Positions 1 through 12,108 of a stretch of 64,000 nt of DNA are shown here, one piece after another (position 1 is the first letter of the stretch; each line of letters starts with the position of its first letter). A program made the position numbers and the translations under genes. The DNA is from Halicephalobus mephisto (taxonomy: Eukaryota > Nematoda > Chromadorea > Rhabditida > Panagrolaimidae). The DNA is taken from assembly GCA_009193035.1 (NCBI GenBank), contig SWDT01000007.1, positions 248,001-312,000 on the forward strand, in the 5' to 3' direction. Below the pieces are notes generated by a model. It saw only the letters and a program-made list of their open reading frames with translations, did not search any database and was not told the origin of the DNA.

Positions 1-326
1 GAATTTACGAAAGTTTTTGGAAACTAGTGGCCTAAAATTTCGGGTTTGATGGTTATTTCGAAATCTTGTGTGATTCCATAAGCATATATTGTGAAAATTA
101 GAAACAAGTTTTTGGAGAAATTCAGAAATTAAAGTAGCCTGAAATTCCGGTAGTTATTTCGTAACTTGATACGATTTCGAAATCAATGTTTTAGAGCTAT
201 ATTTCCCTTAAATACATCTAGAAACTTCTCGATTAACCTCATACAGGCTACAAAACCCTCTATCTACTTTCGAACAGTAAAATATATATATCAAACTATT
301 CATCGAAATCCAGAAAATCCTACTGA
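1..326. repeat. Left arm of a long inverted repeat
   Basis: This stretch is the reverse complement of 2653-2977 with about four mismatches in 325 bases. It lies just downstream of the last visible exon of the multi-TIL gene, in an intron. It reaches base 1, so the true end is outside the window. Confidence 0.9.
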
Positions 327-356
327 AAAAAATCGCTTTTAAATAATTAAACTTAC

Positions 357-3300
357 ATCTATTTGGAATATGTTCTAAAGAACTGACATCCTTAATTTCT
401 CTCGGTGGAGGAGTCAAGGGTTCGCCTAAAAGCAAAGGGACACAGTGGGGAACTGATCCTGGACAAGGGCTCCTGAGACAATTGATAGGGAGGAATGTAC
501 ATTTGGTTCCTTTTGGACAATTCATATTTTCACAACTTGGAGATTTGACAGTATCAGACTCAACATCTCGGGTATTTCTAATCTTTGATACATCAGCTTG
601 ATCGACACAACGACCGATCGGGGGACAAGGGGCTCTGATGCAGTTGACTTGGACCTTCGTGCAGATAGTACCCACAGGACAAGTCATTGCGATACAAGCT
701 GAAAAGTTAAATTATAAAAAAGAAAAAAAATAACACTTACGGTCATCTGGAACACCTGAGTCTGGAGTAGTTATATTAACACAAGAACTAATCGGAAGAC
801 AAGGGGCTATGATGCAGTTGACTTGAACCTTAGTGCAGATAGTACCCACAGGACAAGTCGTTGCGATACAAGCTGAAAAGTTAAATTACAATAAAGGAAA
901 AAAAATAACACTTACGGTCATCTGGAACACCTGAGTCTGGAGTTTTTATATCGACACAACGGGCAATTGGAGGACAAGGCTCCGTCACACATTGAACAAA
1001 ACTCTTTTCGCAAATCTGACCATCTCGACAATCCAAAGCTTCACAGGCTAAAAAATAAATTATCCAAAATATGAATATTGTAAAAATTAAACATAATTTT
1101 AAAATTTCTTTGAACTTTTAGGGTTTTTAAAAATTTTAGGATTACAAAAAAAATCGCGAGTGAAAACAGCGTTGCCAGATTTGCCATTTTTAACATTTCA
1201 AAATTTAGGTAAAAAAGAAGGCGCGAGTAAGAACAGAGCGAGTCGATTGATGGATTTTTGCCAAGTTTGCTTTTTTTTATTTTTCAGAATTTAAAAAAAA
1301 AGCACGAGTAAGAACAGTGCGAGTCAGTCGGTAGTACCTTGCCAGACTTACCCATTTTTCCATTTCCTTTGCTTTTGCGCGGGAATTTAAAAAGTTCAAA
1401 AAAAAAATTTTTATTTTAATTTTTTTGAAAACTTACGATCATCGACAATTGGAGAATCCCGTTGTTTTATAGGGACACATTTAGGAATATTCAAACACGG
1501 TGGAGCAAAACATTGAATGACTTCGGCTTCACATTTGCTGTTTTCTGGACAAGTAGAATTTTCACAAACATCAAAATCAGCTCCGTTAAAATTTCTATCT
1601 ATACATTGTCCAACATATTCACAATTTTTCAAATTTTTACAATTAATAGCGACCGGCAAACACGGACCATTGGCGCATCTGGCTACTTCGCAAACTGAAA
1701 ATTTAAAAATTATTAAATTATTAAATTTTATAAATTTTTATATTACATGGATTTCTGATGATTGGATTATCGTCGACGGAATCTTCAATAGGAACACACG
1801 TCGCCTGAGGGGGACACGGGGCCTTGACACACATGACTGGCGTAACTTTACAGACCGTTCCGACCATACACAACGTAGCAGCACAAGCTAAAATTACAAA
1901 ATTAAAATATTACAAAATTACAAAATTAAAATATTACAAAATTATAAAATTAAAATATTAAAAAGTTGAAAATTAAAATACAGTGGAATCTCGATATAAC
2001 GCACCCAGGCTATAAAGTACGATTTTAAGGAATTTTAGTCATATTCGACCCTCGATATAAGACACCCCATGCTATAAGGCACGATTTGTCCGGTCCCTTG
2101 AGGGTGCCTTATATCGAGATTCAACTGTAATTCATTTCCAGAGTCCGCTTCGAACAAGCGGACTTTATTTGTAAGATTCCTACTGGATTCTGGGATATTA
2201 TAAAAGTTTCAAAATATTCCAGAAATCACCGAAAAATTCTAAAAATCAAAAATATTACGGTTAGTCAGTCCATCGTCGTCTCTTGGTTTCGTCAGATTGC
2301 CAGCTCTCTTGCTGCAGAGGGCCTTGGGGATGCAGTGACCCTTGGGTCCTCTGACAAAGTTCCTCTTGTTACAGTAACATCCAGCAGGCTTACATTCCAA
2401 CGTGCACATTGGATTAGGATTACCACAAGTTCCTTCACAACTTCCGCAAGTCGTGTAGCGTTCATGTTTCGGACAAACGTGATCCCCGTCGTTCAACGGC
2501 GTCGGTGAAGGCGTCAATGAACATTCAGATTCCAAAACACATTCATTGGCGCTGTTGCGGACAAATCCTTGTTTACATTGACATTCTTCCCCGAGTCTGC
2601 AGATCATTGGACAGATCGGCTGAAATCGAACAATTTTATATAAAAACTTTTTCAGTAGGATTTTCTGGATTTCGATGAATAGTTTGATATATATATTTTA
2701 CTGTTCGAAAGTAGATAGAGGGTTTTGTAGCCTGTATGATGTTAATCGAGAAGTTTCTAGATGTATTTAAGGGAAATATAGCTCTAAAACATTGATTTCG
2801 AAATCGTATCAAGTTACGAAATAACTACCGGAATTTCAGGCTACTTTAATTTCTGAATTTCTCCAAAAACTTGTTTCTAATTTTCACAATATATGCTTAT
2901 GGAATCACACAAAATTTCGAAATAACCATCAAACCCAAAATTTTAGGCCACTAGTTTCCAGAAACTTTCGTAAATTCTCCTCGAAACCATTTCGTAATAA
3001 TCTTAGTTTTGGGTTTTTACAATAGTGTATTTTTGATGGTAGATTTTAAGTAAACTTACGTTAGGGTTGTTGCAGGTGGGTTCGCATCCGGGACACGATC
3101 GGAGCTCCTCGTTCTTGCCGCAGGTGGAGTTGGTGTTTCTGACTGGACATTCCTCTTGTTTCACACACTTCCCATCGGAAGTCCGAGCATATCCGGATTT
3201 GCATTCACAGGCTTGTCCGACACGGCAAATTTCTAAACAAGGTCTCTGAAAATTAAAATATAAAAATTTTATGTAAAATTCTAGAATTTTAAATTTCATA

Positions 3301-5497
3301 TATCAATTTTCGACATTTTGCAGAATTTTGCATGATTTAAGAAGATTATATTGAATTTTAATGAAATTCCGAAATTTACCATTAGATCGTCGCACTGAGG
3401 CTCGCAGCCGGGACACGACCGGAGCTCCTCGTTCTCGCCGCAGGTGGAGTTGTCGGTGTTGCTAACAGGACAATCTTCTCGTTTTACACATTTTCCAGAA
3501 CTTTGATCTCTAGCGAATCCAGGAGCACATTCACATTTAACAATTCCATTGCACATCATCGTACACATTCTCTGAAAAAAATTATTTTTATATAAAAATT
3601 TCCGAAATTCTCACGTCAAGATGACCACAATCAGCTTCACATCCAGAACACTGCGTGACCGCCTCGTTTTCTCCACATTGCACCTCAGGGAAGGTCGCTC
3701 TGGCGGCCCTCGAGGCGGACTCCGACGACCCCGGGGGACACTCCTCTTGTTTCACGCACTTCCCAGCGGCATTCCGAGCGTATCCGGATTTACACTCACA
3801 AGCCTTTCCAGGATTACAGATCAAAGGACAAGGTTTCTGGAAATGATTAAAAATATAAATTTCAAGAAATTCAAATTTCGGAAATTTTAAAATTTCATAT
3901 ATCAATTTCTAAAGTTGTTGTAAAATTTTGGAACATTCCAAAAATGCTTCGAAAATCGTAATTGATATAAAATTTACCATTAAATTACTGCATTCGGGTT
4001 CGCAGCCGGGACACGACCGGAGCTCCTCGTTCTCGCCGCAGCTTCCGTCGGTTGTGTTCTCGTCTTGTTTCCTGGCGGCGGAATCCAAGGGACATTCAGA
4101 AACCTCGACACACTTGTTATTTTCCTTGTTTCTGAATTTGCCCTGGATACATTCACAAGTCCTGGTCTGTCTGCAGATCTTCGTGCAGACGGGTCTGGGA
4201 ACGTCACAACTAGGTTCGCAGCCAGAACAAGTTTTTATTCCTTCGTTTTCGGGACATGTAGGTTCGTCGTGGGTAGTTGAGGAGTTCCCAGTTACGGTAT
4301 TCGAAGGACATTCATGAACCGGAACACAGGAGCCCACCAAGGTCCTCACAGTGTCCCGCTTGCACATGCACTTCGGAGGCTGGCAGATCTTCGGACAAAC
4401 GGGCTAAATTTATTTTACATTTATTAGGATAATGTTAAGATAGAAATAGGAAGAATATCGCTAATCTTCACTTCAACAATGAGACACAGACAATAATTGT
4501 ATCTTACACAAGAGAACCGAGATCCTCACTCATGCCCTACAGTATCTCACACTTTCTGAGATTCAAACTATCGCTTCAGGTTCTCTCTTTTTAGTATAGT
4601 TTTCTGCTTTAACAGTAACCTAATAATAGGTGGGATTATATCGATTAAAAACCAATTGTTAGGATAGAAAACAGAAATTTAATAATAATCTTAATAGAAC
4701 ACTAAAGATACAATCTGTCTCCTTACCACAACTACACTCGAGATCCTTACTCATATTTTACAGTATCCCACTTTCCCCTGACATTCAGGCTATCTCTTCA
4801 AGTTCTCTTCTTCTAGTTTGCTTGTCTGCCCCAACAATATTGATTCATAAATAATATTAGATTGCAATACCGAGAAGTGAGAGAACAAATGAAGAAGTAG
4901 AGAAAATTTTTGCATACACTAGGCATGAGATAAAAGTATACTCAAGATCAGCGTTTAGGTTTATAAAAAAAGTCAACATCAAAGTTAAATTTTTGCATAA
5001 ATCGATAGATCTATTGGAATGTTGCGCGCAACATGCAGATTTGAATTTAATTTTGACTTTAACTTTAATGTCGACTTATCTGTAGAAATGTTGCGTGCAT
5101 GTTGCAGTTTTAATTTTAACTTTGATGTCGACTTATCTGCCAGAACGTTGCGCGCACGTTGCAAATTTGACTTTAACTCTAATTTTAATGTCGACTTATC
5201 TGCCAGAACGCTGCGCGCAACCTGCAGTTTTAATTTTAACTTTGATGTCGGCTTGGATACAAAACTTTTTCCAACTTTCTAATGCTGAAATAAAACTTAC
5301 ATTAGGATTATCGCAAGTTCGCTCACATCCGGAACACTGTCTCCATTCCTCGTCTTCTCTACAGGAATCAGAATCCGGACGAGTTTCCGAATCTAAAAAC
5401 ACAAATTTAATTTTTAAAAATCTACAGTAATCTTATTACCTTGAGATAAAACAAATCCAAAAAATGCCAAAAATAATAAAATTCGGAAATTTTTCAT
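357..5497 (-). CDS. Secreted multi-domain protein: seven TIL domains then seven six-cysteine repeats (3' end off the left edge)
   Basis: Predicted exons (- strand): 5497-5440, 5392-5301, 4403-3978, 3836-3615, 3571-3380, 3245-3060, 2619-2259, 1887-1747, 1694-1437, 1047-916, 872-741, 698-357, then out of the window; at least 847 residues. Exon 1 is a signal peptide (MKNFRILLFLAFFGFVLSQ). Exons 2-7 give seven TIL (trypsin-inhibitor-like, Ascaris-type) domains of about ten cysteines, with motifs such as CGENEELRSCPGCEP. Every intron between TIL exons is phase 0 and falls mid-domain, right after the CEPxCxxxx segment. From exon 8 the repeat changes to C-x4-C-x5-C-x6-C-x4-C-x5-C (for example CPVGTICTKVQVNC), seven copies, with phase-1 introns. 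The two halves join through a phase-1 donor at 2258; unspliced, exon 7 ends at a stop at 2239 and gives a 518-residue TIL-only form. TIL domains are known serine-protease inhibitors; I do not recognise the six-cysteine repeat. Two adjacent genes is the alternative reading. Confidence 0.75.
1981..2127. mobile_element. MITE with CAGT...ACTG ends, in an intron
   Basis: A 147-bp element flanked by TA. The left end reads CAGTGGAATCTCGATATAAC and the right end, reversed, CAGTTGAATCTCGATATAAG. TA flanks and CAGT termini are typical of Tc1/mariner/pogo-type non-autonomous elements. It is related to, but distinct from, the CAGTAGAACTTGG family elsewhere in the window. It sits between exons 7 and 8 of the multi-TIL gene. 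Confidence 0.75.
2648..2977. repeat. Right arm of the long inverted repeat
   Basis: Partner of 1-326, in the intron between exons 6 (ends 3060) and 7 (starts 2619) of the multi-TIL gene. Similarity begins in the T-run before 2653. The arms are separated by about 2.3 kb that includes six exons. Confidence 0.9.
4949..5270. repeat. TTGCGCGCAA-palindrome tandem element, intronic copy
   Basis: Four units of about 63-68 bp, each with a core like ATGTTGCGCGCAAC then TGCAGATTT and an ATGTCGACTTATCTG(C/T) spacer, at about 5021, 5089, 5146 and 5209. The left flank (CAGCGTTTAGGTTTATAAAA) resembles the ends of other family members. The element is in intron 2 of the multi-TIL gene. Confidence 0.7.
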
Positions 5498-5989
5498 TGA
5501 ATTTGTTGATTTTTTTTAAACTAAAAAATTTTAAATTTTAAAAAATAAAAAAAATTATCTTGTCCACGCGAAAAATAAAAAATAAAAAAAATTAATTACG
5601 AAATTTATTGAAAAAATAAAAATCAATTTTCACGTAAGCCCTCAGGGAAAGTTGGAAACTGGCCGTATGACTGAGTCGAAAAATGTGTAAAAAAATAAAA
5701 AATTTTTTTTATAAAAGTTCGAAATTTTTAGTTTTAAGAAATTTGAAAAATTTTATAAAATTTCGGAAAATTTCAAAATTTTTTTTTGAAATTCTGAAAA
5801 CTTTCAAAAAATTAAAAAAATAATAAAATTTAAAAATATTTTTCACGTTTTTGGGATTTTTAATTAAATCTTGGAAGGTTTCGGAATTTTTTCGGAATTC
5901 TGGAAAAGTTCAGAAATTTCTATGAAATCTTGGAATGCTCTGAAAGCTTTCATAAAATTCTAGAAAATCTCGGGAATTTTGGAAATATT
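5498..5989. other. 5' flank of the multi-TIL gene
   Basis: AT-rich with poly-A and poly-T runs. The only GC-richer stretch is about 5637-5680. I see no convincing TATA box and no other gene. Confidence 0.5.
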
Positions 5990-6440
5990 CTTCAAGGATT
6001 TAGGATTTTTCACTAGATTCTGGAAGATTCCAGAAGAATACAGGAATTTTTTTGACAGGATTCTAGAAGAATTCAGAAAGTTTTGTGAGATTCTGAAAGA
6101 CTAGAGAACTTTTTGATAAGATTCTAGCAGGACTCAAAAAGTTTTGTGAGATTTTGAGAGACTACAAAAGTTTTTTGATAAAATTTTAGGAGAATTCAGA
6201 AAGCTTCTGTGAGATTCTGAAAAACTACAAAAATTCTTTGATAGGATTCTAGGAAAATTCAGAAAGTTTTGTGAGATTCTGAAAGACTAGAGAACTTTTC
6301 AATGAAATTTCAGTAGATTTCAGAATTTTCATAAATATTCTTCAAGGATTTGTAATTTTTAATCAAATCCTGGAAGACTACAGAACTTTTCGATGAAATT
6401 CTAGGAGAATTCAGAAGCTTCTGTGAGATTCTAGAAAATT
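5990..6440. repeat. Degenerate minisatellite, GATTCTAGGAGAATTCAGAA type
   Basis: Repeated phrases GTGAGATTCTGAAAGAC and TAGGAGAATTCAGAAAG with about 60-65 bp spacing. The units resemble those at 7240-8080. Confidence 0.7.
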
Positions 6441-7239
6441 AAAAAATATTTCGGAAATTCTCTAAAACCTTTGACAAATTCGAATTCAATTAAAAAATAA
6501 AATTTTGTGACGAAAAATCTGGGCTTAAATCCCCCTATTTCATACCTATTCTTGTTTATCCACATGATTGAGCTCTCAAAAAAGACCAAAGAAAGGCCAA
6601 CCCACTACAACTCAACTTCCTTCATTTAATGTTTACGTTAAATAAACACAAACCCGATCATGAAAAACTATATCATGATAAAAAAAATAAATATTTCTAA
6701 AAAAAGTAAGTTAAAAAGTAAATTTTCAAAAAAATTTAAAAATAAATACTTTTAAAAAAAGTTAAAAATTAAATATTAAAAAAAAATAAAAAATAAAAAA
6801 ATAAATTTTAAAAAAAATTAAAAGTTAAATATTTCTAAAAAAAGTCAAAAAATAAATATTTTTAAAAAAAAATTAAAAAATAAATTTTCAAAAAAATTTA
6901 AAAATAAATACTTTTAAAAAAGTAAAAAATAAATACTTTTAAAAAAGTTAAAAATTAAATATTTCTAAAAAAATAAAAAAATAAATATTTAAAAAAAATT
7001 TCCAAAAAATAAATTTTTTGCAAATTTTTGAGAGATTTTTGATCCTTAAAATGGTGAAAATTGATTTTTGAAATCATCGAAAATAAAAAATAAACTGTTT
7101 CGAAATTTTGTAAATTTAAAAATTTTTTTATTTTAAAAAAAAGTAAACATGAATGAAAATATTTAAAAATAAAAATTTTAAAATAGTTTCGAAAATTCAA
7201 AAATAATAAAATTCGGAATTTTAAATTTTTGGATTTTTG
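6441..7239. repeat. Low-complexity A/T tract
   Basis: Mostly degenerate AAAATAAATATTTCTAAAAA-like units. The reading frames here come from low complexity and do not look coding. A short less AT-biased stretch (about 6530-6670) shows no recognisable feature. Confidence 0.7.
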
Positions 7240-8080
7240 AAGATTCTGAAAAATTTTCGAAAAATCCAGAAACTTCCATCAGATTCTGAAAAAATTCTGA
7301 AAAATTTCGTCGGATTCTAGAATATTCCGAAAATTTCCATAGAATTCTAAAAACTTCACGTCATATTACAGAAGACTTCAGAAATTTAATTTTCATCGAA
7401 TACTGACAAAATTCATATTTTTCTACTAAATTCTAGGAAATTTTAAAAATTTTATTAGATTTTGGAAAATTTCAAAAGCTTATAATAGGTTTTGAAAAAT
7501 TTGAGAAATTTTTATTAGATTCTAAGAAATTTCGGAAATTGTTACTAGATTCTTGAAAATTCTAGAAACTTTTACTGGATTCTGGGAAATTCCAAAAAAT
7601 TTTATTAGATTCTGGGAAATTTCAAAAGCTTATAATAGATTCTTGAAAATTCTAGAAATTTTTACTGGATTCTGGAAAATTTGAGAAATTTTTATTAGAT
7701 TCTAAGAAATTTCGGAAATTGTTACTAGATTCTTGAAAATTCTAGAAATTTTTACTGGATTCTGGGAAATTCCAAAAAATTTTATTAGATTCTGGGAAAT
7801 TCTAGAAATTTATAATGATCCATAGAAAATTCCAGAATTCCTCACTAGATTCTAGGAGACTTCAGAAGTCTTTACTGGATTCTGGGAAACTTCAGAAACT
7901 TATTAGATTTTAGAAAATTCCAGAATTCCTCACTAGATTCTAGGAGACTTCAGAAGTCTTTACTGGATTCTGGGAAATTTCAGAAATTTTTATTAGATTT
8001 TAGAAAATTCCAGAATCCCCAAATAAATTCTAGAAGACTTCAGAAGTCTTTACTGGATCCTAAAAAGTTTCAAAAATTAT
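7240..8080. repeat. Minisatellite, ATTCTGGGAAATT...TTACTGG type
   Basis: Tandem units of about 36-40 bp built from TTTTTACTGGATTCTGGGAA and TTATTAGATTCTAAGAAATT, with higher-order blocks repeated almost exactly (7500-7610 versus 7680-7800). Confidence 0.8.
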
Positions 8081-8515
8081 AAACCTCCTACTGTAGGTTA
8101 GAAGACCTTAGAATTTTATTAAATCTGAAAAGATTTTTGAATTTTACAAAAAATGTTGAAAATTTTCTAAAATGTACAAATCTGAAAAATTGCAAATCTT
8201 TTTATAGTTTTCAACGGGCTTCGACCTTTTTTACTGTTCGGTAAACTTCCATAGAATTCCTGTTTCAAAAAAAAAAAATAAATGTTCAATGATCGACCAA
8301 AAGCAACTTGATTTTTGACGAAAAATGACTCATAAATTGTAGGAAAATTCAAATAAAACAATTAATGCATTTTCGACGATCTAAAGTGAGAATCATTCAG
8401 AATAAACAAAAACAAGAGATTCGTCATCAATGTCCAAAGATCAAGCCTTGTCACCTGATCTCACTTGACCGCTCAAAACTGTCCTCACAAAGGATATATT
8501 TTCTGACGTCACAGC
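8081..8515. other. Unannotated spacer
   Basis: No gene recognised. The short reading frame on the - strand at 8167-8361 has no domain, signal or splice support. Confidence 0.4.
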
Positions 8516-8905
8516 TTTAAAAATAATATACAAAATTTGTAAATTTTTAAAGATGATACACAAAATTAAACAAGTTTTCAAAATAATATACAAAATTTGG
8601 AAATTTTCGAAAATGATACACAAAATTAAAAAAGTTTTAAAAATAATAAAACTTATAAATTTTCGAAAATAATATACAAAATTTGTAAATTTTCGAAAAT
8701 TATATAAAAAAATTAAACAAGTTTTAAAAATAATATACAAAATTTGGAAATTTTCGAAAATGATACACAAAATTAAACAAGTTTTCAAAATAATAAAACT
8801 TATAAATTTTCGAAAATAATATACAAAATTTGTAAATTTTCGAAAATTATATAAAAAATTAAACAAGTTTTCAAAATAATATACAAAATTTGGAAATTTT
8901 CGAAA
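8516..8905. repeat. 60-bp minisatellite, about 6.5 copies
   Basis: Units alternate AATAATATACAAAATTTGGA and AAATTTTCGAAAATGATACA. Because 60 is divisible by three, the - strand stays open for 141 codons and reads as a repetitive F/Y/I-rich peptide. I treat that frame as an artefact. Confidence 0.85.
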
Positions 8906-9290
8906 ATAATATATGAAAGATTCAATTTTAAGTGTTTTTTAATTACTTTTTAGATGACATTAATTAACAATGATCATCTTAGAAATTGTACTTAATTATA
9001 ATAAAATACTATTAATTTAAAGTAATTAGTATAGAAAACAAATATATCCTGAATCAGCTTCATATACTTCATATTCATATATGAAAGATTCAATTTTAAA
9101 TTATTTTTATTATTCTTTTGGATGACATATTAATTAACAATGATTATTTTAGAAATTGTACTTAATTATAATGAAGTACTATTAAAATAAAATTATTAAT
9201 TTAAAGTAATTAGTTTAGAAAACAAATATATCCTGAATCAGCTTCATATACTTCATATTCAAATATGAAAGATTCAATTTTAAATTATTT
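8906..9290. repeat. About 165-bp tandem repeat, 2.3 copies
   Basis: Blocks begin with ATATGAAAGATTCAATTTTA and end with CTGAATCAGCTTCATATACT. Copies start near 8910, 9080 and 9265. Confidence 0.8.
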
Positions 9291-10189
9291 TTAGAACTCC
9301 ATGTTGGATAACCGTAATCATGTCGGAATTTACACTTAATTGCAAAAAGGATTACTCAAATCCGTATAGTTAATACTGAAAATAAATCAATCCGAAATCA
9401 AAATCCGAACGCTAAATCCTGATCTTTCATCTTTTCCTACAGTCCATAACGAGGAAATAAATTTCAATATTTTTAAAGAAAATTTAAAATCCAGATTTAA
9501 TTCCAGGAAAAAAATTAAAATTAATTAAAAATTACGATTTTTAAGTTTTTTAAAAAAGAAACATAATCAGTCTTTAGTGCTTTTAACCTTGTGATTTTTT
9601 GCTTTTCTGAGTTCAGATATATAGCTCCTAACACGTAACAGTAGAATAATAATTTACTTTCCTGTTTTTAGCCGGTTTGTACTGACAATTCGCTGGTTAG
9701 ATCCTACTGTAGTCCTACGTCACTAACTCCGTAGCTTTGTGATTCTAGAAATGCGCTCAGCTGTTGATCCGTCATTTGCTGCTCCCCGGATTTAGGGTTT
9801 GGTGGTCATCGGCTTCGGATACTCGGAATTACACCGTATGACGTCTAGTCCTTTCACCAACCAAGGCCGCTGGATGTCGAGAGAGGATTTACTTTATAAC
9901 GATATAAATCCCTCGATGTAAATACATCCAATTATTTTTTTAAATCTAATTGATTTTAATTATTTTTGTCACATTATGTCTCTTAGTAAACAGTTCACAG
10001 ACTATGAAAAAAGATATCAAATATGCTTGAGAAGCTGGGGAAATTTATAAATTAATTGCCGAAGCGCTTGATTTTATGAATTCTGGAATTAAAGCGATTT
10101 TTCTTCGAAAGCAGTCTAGGAAGAAATGTAGTTGTATATAAAGCCTAACAAAGAAAACCCACTACTTAAAATGACTTTTTGAAATGATA
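9291..10189. other. Spacer with a GC-richer island at about 9660-9900
   Basis: Mostly unique sequence. The island at 9660-9900 stands out from the AT-rich surroundings. On the - strand 9805-9704 is open for 33 codons (contains MTDQQLSAFLESQSYG), which could be a retroelement or exon remnant, but there is no splice or domain support. Confidence 0.3.
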
Positions 10190-10344
10190 AACACAAAAAA
10201 CCGTAACTTTTAACGGAATAAGAAATAAAAATCGTCACTATTATGTTACATTTCAGTTACGAATGTCAAATATTTACAAAAAATGTGACGATTGAGTTAT
10301 ATTTTTCAATTGTTACTAACCTAAAAGTTACGCTTTTTTGTGTG
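10190..10344. mobile_element. MITE of the CACAAAAAAGTCGTAAC family
   Basis: About 155 bp bounded by ACACAAAAAACCGTAACTTT and, at the right, AAAGTTACGCTTTTTTGTGT. The interior carries GTCACTATTATGTTACATTT and AATGTGACGAT motifs shared by nine copies in the window. Confidence 0.75.
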
Positions 10345-10435
10345 AACTTAATAGAACTATATATTGAATATAGTATATCAGATACATCAGACCCGTTTTA
10401 ATGTATCCATATAACTATATAATTCACCGATATCA

Positions 10436-10592
10436 ACACAAAAAAGTCGTAACTTTTGATCCCGTAACAATTGCAAAATGTAACACAATCGTCACATTTT
10501 TCATGAATATTTGACATTCATAACTGAAATGTAACATAATAGTGAAGGTTTTTATTCCTTATTCCATCAAAAGTTATGTTTTTTGTGTGTAT
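10436..10592. mobile_element. MITE of the CACAAAAAAGTCGTAAC family (second of a pair)
   Basis: Same family as 10190-10344 but in the opposite internal orientation. The spacer between them (GAATATAGTATATCAG ... CCGTTTTAATGTATCC) recurs next to three copies at 33.8-34.4 kb, so the block was duplicated as a unit. Confidence 0.75.
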
Positions 10593-11251
10593 AGACATAG
10601 TTAGATACAGCTGATTTTCTTTTTATTCTTCAGCGTTTGTCCCATGAGATAGCAAGATCCGCTTTTAGTAGATATAGCTGATCTTCTTCTTATTCTTTAG
10701 CATTTGTCCCATGAGATAGCAAGATCCGCTTTCAGTAGATACAGCTGATCTGAGGTACTTAAACCCAGTAGAAGCAATCCTAGGTTAGTCATTATTGTGT
10801 TAATTTCTGTCGTTATCCGTTAAATACTTTTCTGTCTGAGCCGTCCGGATAAAGTAACTGTTCGAGTCTACTCATGACGTGAATAATCATTAATCTACTC
10901 GAAATCCGCATTGAATTCAAAAAATAATTAAAATAAACATACTGAAAAAAAAACCGAACATGTGTGAAAACAAAATCCGAAAAAACAAATAATAATTTTT
11001 ATTTTTTTCATTGATATACAAATTTTTATTTTTTTAAAACAGTTGTTTTAAAATTTCCAAATATAAATTTTACGAATTTCAAAATGATATACAACGTATT
11101 TTAAAAAAGTACATGAGTTAAAAACTTTTAAACTTTCGTACTTTTGACTAGATCGTCATAAAATCTGTCACTGAGCAATCATGGCCTATTTTCCGCAAAA
11201 ATTCAATAAAATTGTAATTCTCTATCATTTAAATGAAAAAAGACTGAAAAC
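10593..11251. other. Spacer with a 66-bp direct duplication
   Basis: TTTGTCCCATGAGATAGCAA and its flanks occur twice, at about 10628-10670 and 10691-10735. The rest is AT-rich unique sequence with no recognised gene. Confidence 0.5.
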
Positions 11252-11668
11252 CAGTGCCGAGGGCCATAAAGAGATCAACATAAAAATCAAAGTTACAATC
11301 GGATATATAAGTTGCTCACAACATTCTAGCAGATAGAGTAGCATAAAAGATCAAAATCACAATTGAATATATAAGTTGCTCACAACATTCTAGCAGATAG
11401 GGTAACATAAAAGATCAAAATCACAATCGGATATATAAGTTGCTCACAACATTCTAGCAGATAGGGTAACATAAAAATCAAAGCCCCAATTAAATATGTA
11501 GATTGCTCGCAACATTCTAGCAGATAAGACAATATAAAAATCAAAGTCTCAATCGGATATATAAGTTGGTTGCAACATTCGAGTAGACTATCTTATATAA
11601 TTGTCGCGCGGAAATTCAACTTCACTTTGATTTTGATGTCGACCTCTTTATAGACCTCGACATCAATC
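11252..11668. mobile_element. TIR-bounded element with TTGC/GCAA tandem units
   Basis: Left end CAGTGCCGAGGGCCATAAAG; right end reversed ends in GAGGTCTATAAAGAGGTCGA. The inner TIR continues as ACATAAAAATCAAAG on the left and ACATCAAAATCAAAG on the right. Between them are about five 70-bp units with TTGCTCACAACATTCTAGCA, the reverse complement of the family core. Confidence 0.65.
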
Positions 11669-12108
11669 AAAAAGTGACTTTACAGTCACACTATTCTAAA
11701 CACAAAAAATTAAAGCTTTCACGAAATTGTTTCAACACGAATTTTAAACAAGAGAAAGTTGATTTCGAGATAACTTATCTGATTTATCATTTTTACAAAC
11801 ATTTTTCTTTTTCGCAAGAATTCAAAAATTTCAAAAAACACGTTGTTTGTTGCTTAGTCATGGTGATTGTTTTCCAAAATAGGAATAGCTTCAATTCCAA
11901 AGGTAAATAAACATCCTGAAGCTCGAAAAAAATGAAAAATAACACGTGAGTCTTCATTTCTGGAATGTTTTTAAACAAATTGGATGTTTTCGGTTTTGAG
12001 GACACGTAGGTGTATTTCCGAAGGGACTTGGTGTGATGATTGTTTATTTAATTCACTTAAAAGCGTATGTCATGTTCAGATGAAATATCAACGTGGATAA
12101 ACATTGAT
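11669..12108. other. Unannotated spacer
   Basis: No gene or repeat recognised. The open frames on each strand at 11674-12005 are short and lack splice or domain evidence. Confidence 0.35.

Noticed and set aside
1462..1891. Open frames on the + strand at the left end
   Set aside because: Antisense to cysteine-repeat exons with clear splice sites.
5019..5430. 87- and 111-codon frames on the + strand
   Set aside because: They arise from the TTGCGCGCAA tandem units in intron 2 and from antisense of exon 2.
8441..8866. 141-codon open frame on the - strand
   Set aside because: Produced by a 60-bp tandem repeat whose period is a multiple of three. The peptide is a low-complexity F/Y/I repeat.
9704..9805. 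33-codon Gln-rich frame (MTDQQLSAFLESQ) on the - strand
   Set aside because: Too short and without splice or domain support to list as a gene; mentioned only within the spacer entry.
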